Assembly: GCA_036346255.1 (NCBI GenBank) | Contig: CM070633.1 | Span: 42,857,692 to 42,921,691 of the forward strand | DNA length: 64,000 nt | Direction of reading: 5' to 3' | Origin: Ampelocalamus luodianensis | Lineage: Eukaryota > Streptophyta > Magnoliopsida > Poales > Poaceae | Shown: positions 56,586 to 64,000 of the stretch, in pieces | Layout: the number at the start of each line of letters is the position of its first letter | Numbering within the stretch: the stretch's first letter is position 1 | Notes under the pieces: generated by a model | What the model saw: the letters and a program-made list of their open reading frames with translations, nothing else | The model's database searches: none | Told to the model about the DNA's origin: nothing | Position numbers and translations under genes: made by a program

Positions 56586-59500
56586 CGGGCTTTAGGTCCG
56601 TGGTTAATAGAAGAACATTAAAATGACACACTGTGTACATGAGGTGGGGTTGAAAAGTACATTGCTTCCGCAATATCTCGTTATTATGTTTCATTTTGGT
56701 TGAGCAATTGTTGAATTGCTTCGTACTATCATCCTTGTTGGTAATATATGATCTCGCTATGATATTCAATATCTATGAACTAATACTATGATTGTCATGA
56801 GATGATCCTATGTATTCATAATTGAGTATTTCGGTGAGCGTGATGTTATCAAATGATAAGAAGTGGAGGTCGTGGTTGTTACTCTAGGATTCACTGTGTT
56901 ACACCACCGCTCGCAATGACGTGGTTAGAGGAGTAGTTACCCGAGTATCATCGTTTCGTACTAAGTATGAGTTACTTTAGAAAGTTGTTCTCTTCTTTCA
57001 TTTCGAATTTGGCAATTCTTGTCCTGTGGTGGTTGATGAATTTCTCCGGTTTGTGGTCCATGATAATTATGGTTTCCATAGATCCTCTTGGTTCTCTCAA
57101 ACAATTATTGCTTTTCATTGTTGAGTTGCTTTTACTACTTATGATCGTTGTCAATTGGCAAGATTGATGTTTTCTTGGTTGCTCCTTCTTTCTCATTGAA
57201 AAAGAATGACTCATTTACTCGTTTGATAGCTTGGTTAGTGAGAGTTTCTCATTGTAAGTTCGCTTGCTCGAAAAGCTTTGGCTTTATGCGTTTCTTTTGG
57301 ATTACTTGAGCGTTGAGGTTTGAAGTCTCTCTTTGTCGCATTAAGGTGTTAGAATCCTTTTGTGATGTCTTGTCATGCTTAAAATGAGAAGTTATAACTA
57401 AGCGAATAGATTGTTACGATATGAGTTATCAAGTTGGGTTATTAGCATGGTGCAAATCGCTTATTCTTAACTACCATCTATGAAGGTGAAATTGATTAAT
57501 TTGAAATATCCTTGTATTTGATACATGTCAGTATGTTAAATAAAGACTGTCCATATCTGTTCGTAACCTATAGATCTTACATAAGAGCTAGATTTATCTA
57601 TTCCATGGTATGCTAAAATTGTTGAAACTTGTATAAAGGACCGGATGGGTGCCGTGTATCGATTCGGGAAACCTTGTTTATAGAAAATTATGTTAGTGAA
57701 TCTTTAATCATGTTTTGAAATGATTTCTATGTTTATATATGGTTATGTGTTTGCAAATGGAATTAGTACCGTATGTTCATACATGATTAATACAATCATC
57801 ATTTGTTTTTGAGCGCTAAAGAAGGTGTAGAGCAACACCCACAATGGAGTAGACGAATTTCGTAAGTAGTCTTTGATATCGTGCCTTGTGATATTGTTAT
57901 TGCTTAGCATAGTCTTGTTATAATAAATTTGTTTCAACCTTTTGTTTGTGTTCCTTTGGGAAGTTTTAGAATGGAGTAATAAAGTTTGATGATTCTTGGT
58001 ACTAGTATATGTTGTCGATGTTTTTGAATCACAAAATGGGAGAATGAGGTTAACTCTTATAGTAATTTGATCACCTATGGTGATATTTCCTAAATGATCA
58101 AATTTTAAGTTTTGTGTTCATGATCCTTTGGGGGTTCAAGCTTTATGTGGTAAATGAAGTTTATCGAGTAGCGATATGTTGCAAAGTTATAATGGTTCTT
58201 CAAGAATGCAAGTGCTTTGATTTGAGTACTTATTTGTTCTTATCTGTTAAGGTTCGATATTCTCTTCTTGTGAGGCTTAAGTGTTCAACTGTGGACTCCA
58301 CTTATGTTCTATAAGTTCATTGCTTAATTGGTTTCTTCCTTGGTCCCGTGTTCAGTGCGAGTGGTGGATGAGTTTTCTAGTTGGTGAAAATCGTTTCCAT
58401 TTGTCTCTTCTTTTGAGAAAGAATCAATTCATTCTTTTCACGTGGGTCTTTTGAAGTGTTTTCTAATTGTTGTTGTGAAATTGATGTTAATACCCATAGT
58501 AATTTGATCGCCTTTGGTGATATCGTTCGAATGAGAATAATTCAAGTTTAGCTTTCGTGATATTTTCTTTGAGCCCATGAATCATCCGTAGCTGAAATTA
58601 TTTTAAATAAATTAAGGTATTGGATTGTCTGTTGCTTCTTAAGAGATTTGTGTGATTTAATTTTAAAGGCTCTTTGGTCTGAGTTGGCAACGTGAGGTTG
58701 CAATCAAAGAACTTATGTTGGTTCCTTTAAGAGGAGAATAATCTACTTGCGTTTCGCGAAATCCTGTAATTGGAAATGTCTCGAGTTTGGTGGCTGAGAT
58801 TATTTGGATCTCATGTTTCTTGTGTAGTTGAACTGTTCTGAACAAATATGACGTATGGAAGAATTTCATTGGTTCTTAATTAGTCCTTGTGGTTTGGACT
58901 AAAGATCTTATCTTGTACGTTGTGGCAAAGCGATGTTAGTCAAAGAATTAATTTCAGTGTTAAGGAAAGAGTGCAGAGGAATATTTGAGAATTTGAGTCA
59001 AGTTTTGTAACTGGTAGTTATTTGAATTGTTCATAAACTTTTTGCTCTTTTCACTCAAGAGTTGTCAAGTTTCAATCGCAATGTCATTTCTCTTAGTGGT
59101 GGTTATTTGCTAATTCCTTTTCGAGGGATGCGTGCCCTCTGCTGTGAACTCAACTTTCGTTTTTCTAGATCTTCGTTACCAGATTATTTCTCTTGGTTTC
59201 GTGCTCACTGTGAGCAGCAACATTTTCCTATGTGGTGAAATTTTTCCTTGTTCGTCTCTTTCTTTTGAGAAAGGATCAACAGTTTTATGTTGCAAAGCTT
59301 TTCAAAGCGTAAGTTGTCATTTGTTTGGTGGTGGTTAAGTAATTGTAGAGGTGAGATTTTGCTACCAAGCTATTGGAGGAGTAATAGAAGAGGAGTTGGT
59401 TTTGACCTAAACCTCTTGGAGGGAAGTTGATTCAGATGGAATGTATGGTTTTGAAGTAAAGTTGTATAATGTTCGACTAAGTAGGACCTATGGTATAGTG

Positions 59501-60534
59501 TAGTTCCAGAACCTTGGTTCATGTTGAAATGTTGGGGATTATCAAATGTATGGAAACTGTAATCAAATTTTATAGAGTAACACTATTGAAGTATCGCGAT
59601 GTTGTATGAGTGATTCCTAATGATGTCAATGAGTGAGTATGTCGGAATTGTGGGGATCTTAGAGATTTAATCTGAGGATTTCATTATTTGTTATAAGAGG
59701 AATTCATTGTACGAGACTTGGAGGTCGAATTTGAGCTTTGCACTTTTATGCTAGACCTTGGGTCGCTCGATGATCGTGTGTAGAGAAAGGGGAATTACGT
59801 CGTCTCCTGAGCAGTAGGATGTTCATTGATAGAACCCTTGATGAAGTATATGATTATGTGTGCTGAGGATTCCGACGTGTTATTCCTGAAAGTTGGAGGT
59901 GATGAGAGTGTATGGGGTTTTTTTTAGGTGCTTTGGTGCCTTCTATCAAATTATTGTCATCAGTTGAATGAGTTATCTAGAGTATTCAGTGGAATCAATA
60001 GGGTCTCTCTACAACGGTGTGGAAGATGTATTTCGGTTTAAGCCTAACTTGAGGATGTTAAATGAAGATGGTTGAGACCGTGTGGTATGCGATGAATTCG
60101 AATTCCAAGGTTGGAGAGATGTTTTATTCCAAAAGTGAAACTAAGGAAAAAATGTCTTCTTGATTAGTGAAGCGTTTTCTTAATTCTCGCTTGAGCTTTG
60201 TCTTGTTGACCAATGTCTTTCGTAAGTCGAGTTTGACTCGATTTTGGTATGTGTGGTTCCTATCGATTCGGAAGAATAAGGAAGTTCTGATTTGGGCATT
60301 TAAAATGATTTCTCCTTTGGTTTTCGTGGACGTTTATTCGCAAATTGCCACTTGGAAAGTGGAAAGGTTTTCTTGATGAAATTCGATTTCGGATTTTACT
60401 CTTGATGCCAGTTGGTAACGTATAGTTGTGACGTGAATCTTTCTTATTCAGATATGTTTTGCCGGTAAAGAGTTTCGATAGTGTGTTTCGTTAAAGGAGG
60501 TGATCCTTGCTTTAGTGAAGAGTTCGATTGAAAG
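56586..60534 (+). other. Non-coding interior of LARD-R with degenerate repeats
   Basis: About 3.9 kb, T-rich on the plus strand, with no retroelement domain. Recurring words suggest internal duplications: TAGTAATTTGATCACC near 58059 and TAGTAATTTGATCGCC near 58498 (both followed by T-TGGTGATAT); GTCTCTTCTTTTGAGAAAG near 58402 and GTCTCTTTCTTTTGAGAAAG near 59255 (period about 850 bp). ORFs of 60-80 codons here have no domain and no counterpart in LARD-L. Confidence 0.55.
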
Positions 60535-60960
60535 GTGGAACACGAGTTTCGTGTTCTTCGTGCTTGTCGTGTGGTTCGGTTTCAATGGGAAGGTTAACCA
60601 AGGTACATTGGGTTGTTTTCGCTAGTTGGCGTATCGCCAGGACTGTCTCGGGTCCATGCGTGGAGTACGTAACGTCTTGTATGTTATCGTGTTGGGTGAG
60701 TACCTGGGAGATCCAGAGTTTGAGTTTTCGTTTGCGCCGTTGACCATCGAGTGAGATCTTACCTTCGAGTCTCGTCCGATGAGTATAGCTGGAAGTGTCG
60801 GGACGAGTGTTAAGACAGACGTCGATTTGCGTCAAGATGTTGTGGTGTCCTCAGTCCGAGAAAGAGGCCACTTAGGAGCTGGAGGCTCGCATGCACGAGC
60901 ATTATTCAGATTTGTTCATATCGAGTACATGTTACCTGTTATTAATTTTTAGTTGCAACT
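60535..60960 (+). pseudogene. Integrase C-terminal remnant in LARD-R
   Basis: In changing frames: HEFRVLRA and VVRFQWEG (RREL-F-VGD / G-VRF-GKL region), RYIG-LF near 60594 (GPY/F), RNVLYVIVL, GEYLGDPEFEFSFAPLTIE, DLTFESRPMSI, then ICVKMLWCPQSEKEAT, a TAG for Trp, and ELEARMHEHYSDLF. This follows the order of a chromovirus integrase tail (VHNVFHVS, EPLEV-EDLTYE-PV-I, VKVLW...EEATWE...LF). It ends next to the purine tract, as pol does in intact elements. It proves descent from a coding gypsy element. Confidence 0.72.
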
Positions 60961-61004
60961 GACCTTTCGCGTGAGTCGGTGTGAGGATTCGGTCGAATCC
61001 TATT

Positions 61005-61016
61005 TAAGGGGTAGAA
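61005..61016 (+). other. Polypurine tract of LARD-R
   Basis: TTAAGGGGTAGAA immediately before the 3' LTR start TGTAATACCC. Confidence 0.75.
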
Positions 61017-63413
61017 TGTAATACCCGATTATTCGATATCGAATGCTGTAAGATTAGAGAGGAAATAAGTTAAAATTCAGAATTTTAGGGAAGTATGGGC
61101 CGCCAACCCATATTCGAGAAGAGGGGAGCCGCCATAGTGGCCCAAGGCCCATGAGTGGGCCGCAGCCCATTAGAAGGCAAGGGAGGAGGGGACCAAACCT
61201 AGCCCCATTTGCTACAGTAGCCGCCGTGCTACAGTGGCCCGTGCTACAATAGCGACGTGCTACTGTGCCTCGCCGCTTCTGCTCCTCCTCTCCCGACGCC
61301 ATCTTTCCTGCTGCTTGTGGCCGACCGTGGGAAGAAGAAGAAGAGGAAGGAAGAGAGGATTGAAGGAGAATTTCTTCGTGGGATTTGATCAGCGATCTCT
61401 GATGGTTCTACAAGGGTAATGATCGATTTCCTCGCTGTTTAGGTTGTTTCAGATGCGAATCGATTAGTTTGATTGGATTGAATTGCTCCGTTAGAATTTC
61501 AGTTCTGTCCTAAATGTTGCGTGGCCTGTTTCGTGATCTTAGAGGCCGAATTTGGGTTGTCCATCTCCTAGAGTTTTGTAGATATTGATCTTAGCTTTCG
61601 GTGGCCGCCAAGAACACTGAATTCCGACTTTCGAGTCAAAAGTTATGATAGATTTACTATCTGCTGTCCAGAATCCTGACGAGAATTAGCAGTCTCTGTA
61701 TAGGTTGATTTATGGCCTAGTTAGAGGGTGATTCAGAGGTCTTGCCCATAACAAATTTTGAAGGTGATATCACTATCTTTCAGGATTGATAAAGAACACT
61801 TCATTTGGAGTTATAAATCAAAAGTTATGCACTTTTCTTTGTGACTGTCCAGATTGTATGTCAGTCTGTCCAGATTGTATGTCAGTTTCTATCTTTAATT
61901 TTGACCCGTGTGCCACTTTTTGTTAAAGGCAAAATTTGAATGTTGTGCCAACTAGTTTATTGTAGGTAATTTCATAAACTTTTCAGATTGTTAAAGAACG
62001 TCCAATTTGGAGTTGTACAACAAAAGTTATGGATATTTTAATTTAGCCGATATTTCTGTCTATTAATTCGGTCAACAGATTTGAGCCGTGGGCCAAATTT
62101 TATTAGAGGCAAAATCTGAACTTTTGCCCAACCAGAGTATTGTAGATATGTCAGATAAGAATCCATGGAAATTGGTCTCACCTCATTCCGAGTTCCAGAC
62201 CAGTAGATATGTCAATTACCGTGCTGCTGTCCAGAATTAAGTTATGTCAGAAATTGTTGATTTCATTTTAAGTTTTGTATTAATGACTAGAGTCATCGGG
62301 AAGCGAGTGTTTAGCATCGATTAGTAGTGTTGGGTTTATTATGTCCTTATTGAAATTATTTTACTTGTTTAGGAGGTGAAGCCTCGGGTTTAGGAGTATC
62401 ACCTTTGCCGACTAACGCGTCGCATCGTGGAAGGCAAGTACATTGCCACCCTTAATGATTGTGATTGATGAATGTTTATATGGTCATGCTGTGATTTGGT
62501 ATGATACGAGAGAGGATGGATTGTCTATGTTCTTTCATATGTGTTGAATCCATGTTTTGTTATCATGTCTTTCAATATTCGTATTTCATTCTATGCATTC
62601 ATTATGCATGTTTCATCCACAAAGTGGATTGCAAGTCCCACCATTCCAATGTGGGCGGTGTTGGACATTGTCATGTCCGCCCACGGGAGTGGATTTGAAA
62701 GACCCATTAATTCCAGAATGGGCATGTAAGACCCATTAATTCCAAGATGGGCAATGTTGGACACCCGTATGAAACGTTCTTCATACGGGAAGTGGATCCC
62801 CGCATTTTTGTTAAGATGCGGGCTTGAGTGAACACCGACGGGTGTTTCACTGGCTATACCGGTATATGCATGTGTGCAGTCCATTCCTTTGATTTTGAGC
62901 ATTCATATCATGTTTTCATTTGTAATCGCTTGTGATGTGATCGAACTCGATGATGAGTTTGTCTTATTCATATTGAATGATTATCTTATTGATAATCGCA
63001 TTTGCTGAGTCATGGACTCACTCTTGCGTTGTTTGTTTATTTTAGGTAACCCCGATGTTGGCTCTTGGGAGGAGTAGACACGCACTACTTGTTCACAACA
63101 TCAAATTCATGTTCAAGTCTAAATTTTAGTTCCATATTTCATTCGTTGAACAATGAACTGTAATAATTAAATTATAATTGGAGAAGGAAGGATACCTTCT
63201 CCACATGGATGTAGATTTATTATCGCGTGTGAACCTTCTTTATTGATGTTCGAATTAAATAACTTAGAAGGTGAAGGAAGGATACCTTCACCATGTCCTG
63301 TTTATCTTAATGCTTGTCTTTAGTTGATATACTTGTCTCAAGTTCTTCCGCATTATGGATGTATGTTAGATGTTTTAGGTGACATCTTGGCTTCCGGATA
63401 GCCGGGTGTTACA
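61017..63413 (+). repeat. 3' LTR of LARD-R (2.4 kb)
   Basis: Copy of 54169-56573. Differences include TCCAGAATG near 62713 against TCCGAATG near 55878, CACTGGC near 62849 against CATCGGC near 56010, and GTGCAGTCC near 62875 against GTGCGTTC near 56033. Its end CGGGTGTTACA is followed by AAGAT, unrelated to the left flank. Confidence 0.9.
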
Positions 63414-63757
63414 AAGATGTTATACCGCTGCGATCACCGCCTCGAGGGCATTCCGTTTCGCAATCGTATCTCGCATGCAAGGTCATTTGAGCAAGTTGGA
63501 AAATGTGAGAGAAATACACCGCTATTTATTCCATCGCTATTTCTCTTCTTGTCATTTCCTATTTTCTTTTCTCTCACCGCACTTATGCCTTCCCACATCA
63601 ACTTCTTTCCCACCGAGCCCTCGCTTCTTCGCTTGCGTCGCCGCCACCGGCTCCTCCTCTTCCTCCGTCGCCGACCCTTCCACCGCCACCCCCTACGACT
63701 ACACATATCTTTTGCTACGCTATGTTTGCATCCATTAATTGTTGATTAATTGATTAC
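63414..63757. other. Host sequence next to CAD exon, no exon recognised
   Basis: About 340 bp between LARD-R and the CAD exon. If the CAD gene is intact this is the start of its intron 2, as it follows the splice donor on the minus strand. The plus strand is CT-rich and GC-rich at 63540-63700, with overlapping ORFs of about 110-120 codons that have no recognisable domain. I searched the minus strand for the next CAD exon (GHE zinc-ADH signature) and did not find it. Confidence 0.5.
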
Positions 63758-63868
63758 CCGGGAACAATGGGGTACAGCGTTGCCCGGTCGTTCTTGATGA
63801 TGTGGATGTCGGTGTGGCAGATCCCGCAGTAGAGCACCTTGATCGTGACATCGTCGTCTTTCTGAGAC
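63758..63868 (-). CDS. Cinnamyl alcohol dehydrogenase-type exon (exon 2), partial gene
   Basis: The minus strand encodes DDDVTIKVLYCGICHTD, then IHIIKND, then LYPIVPG. This is the N-terminal catalytic region of plant CADs, zinc/NADPH enzymes that reduce hydroxycinnamaldehydes to lignin alcohols in the cytosol. The Cys of CGICHTD is the known catalytic-zinc ligand (Cys47 in AtCAD5). The exon is bounded by an AG acceptor (63869-63870; a second AG at 63862-63863 is possible) and a GT donor (63756-63757), in phase with the known intron after VVPG in CAD genes, whose exon 2 is about 114 bp. Here it is 111 bp: KND-RATL-YP has one residue fewer than the usual KNDWGNAMYP, and the conserved Trp-Gly is replaced. 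Exon 1 would lie right of the window; later exons are not in the window. Confidence 0.82.
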
Positions 63869-64000
63869 CTGATAAATAGTAATCAGCAGATAGGATTCCA
63901 TCAACTGATATAAGACGAAGAAAGGAAAGGACCACAAGAGTATCTCATTCTGCTAAGTGCTGAGAAGGCACTCTGAACTCTGAACAATTCATATGCTAAA
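63869..64000 (-). other. Probable CAD intron 1
   Basis: 132 bp to the window edge. On the minus strand it is AT-rich and ends CTATTTATCAG at the acceptor. No exon 1 start is seen within it. Confidence 0.6.

Larger units (their letters stand above)
54169..63413 (+). mobile_element. LARD-R: non-autonomous gypsy-type element with two LTRs
   Basis: LTRs 54169-56573 and 61017-63413 start TGTAATACCCGATTATTCG and end GGTGTTAC(A/G), with a tRNA-iMet primer site after the first and a purine tract before the second. The 4.4-kb interior has no gag, protease or RT I can recognise; only a degraded integrase C-terminus remains next to the 3' LTR. So it is a large retrotransposon derivative. It is related to LARD-L. 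The left flank is G3 LTR and the right flank host DNA; the expected 5-bp duplication is absent. Confidence 0.88.

Noticed and set aside
56967..57167. Plus-strand ORF with hydrophobic translation in LARD-R
   Set aside because: T-rich non-coding interior; the equivalent region of LARD-L does not encode a related peptide in frame.
63379..63749. Two overlapping plus-strand ORFs of 110-119 codons before the CAD exon
   Set aside because: They start inside or next to the LARD-R LTR, are CT-rich and Arg/Ser/Leu-biased, and lie where intron 2 of the CAD gene is expected. No protein family recognised.

Overview
The window is plant nuclear DNA made almost entirely of nested LTR retrotransposons. The only recognisable host gene is a fragment at the right edge: one exon of a cinnamyl-alcohol-dehydrogenase (CAD)-type gene on the minus strand (63758-63868). 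A grass is likely. One copia element has the TGTTGGAGATATGCCCTAGAGG LTR start of the Angela/BARE/RIRE1 group, and the gypsy elements are large-LTR chromovirus (Del/Tekay-like) types common in grasses. The species cannot be fixed from the sequence alone.

Layout, left to right. (1) LARD-L, 1-5798, minus: a gypsy derivative with a 2.8-kb LTR and a largely non-coding interior, cut by the window edge. (2) G1, 5799-19288, minus: a gypsy element with gag, protease, RT, RNase H, integrase and chromodomain; its 5' LTR is complete (5.1 kb) and its 3' LTR is cut at 5799 by LARD-L. (3) C2, 19289-27988, minus: a Sirevirus/Maximus-like copia element whose 3' end was split by G1. (4) G2, 27989-33385, plus: a G1-like gypsy element whose 5' LTR is cut by C2 and whose pol is cut by G3. 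(5) G3, 33386-52137, plus: a gypsy element with a 4.4-kb LTR, an extra ORF before gag, gag and pol, split by C1. (6) C1, 40699-48456, plus: an Angela-like copia element inserted in the G3 protease with a 5-bp target duplication. (7) 52138-54168: a second copy of the G2-pol/G3-LTR junction, read as the start of a tandem duplication of about 20 kb. (8) LARD-R, 54169-63413, plus: a complete relative of LARD-L with two 2.4-kb LTRs. (9) 63414-64000: host DNA with the CAD exon.

The inferred insertion order is: G2 oldest; C2 and G3 into G2; G1 into C2; C1 into G3; LARD-L into G1; LARD-R into the duplicated G3 LTR. Within each element the genes do the usual jobs. Gag builds the particle, protease cuts the polyprotein, RT/RNase H copies RNA primed by initiator tRNA-Met, and integrase inserts the copy, with a chromodomain-like tail in the gypsy elements.

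Almost every ORF is interrupted by 1-3 base indels. Paired copies differ repeatedly as CAG or CTG in one and CG in the other, and six of seven tRNA primer sites have lost the same A. I read many of these breaks as sequencing or assembly error at methylated CHG sites rather than real decay. I found no defence system, CRISPR array, RNA gene or novel biosynthetic locus. The most original signals are the CHG-type error signature, the tandem-duplication junction, the LARD family with a pol remnant, the upstream ORF of G3, and conserved palindromes and hairpins in otherwise divergent LTRs.
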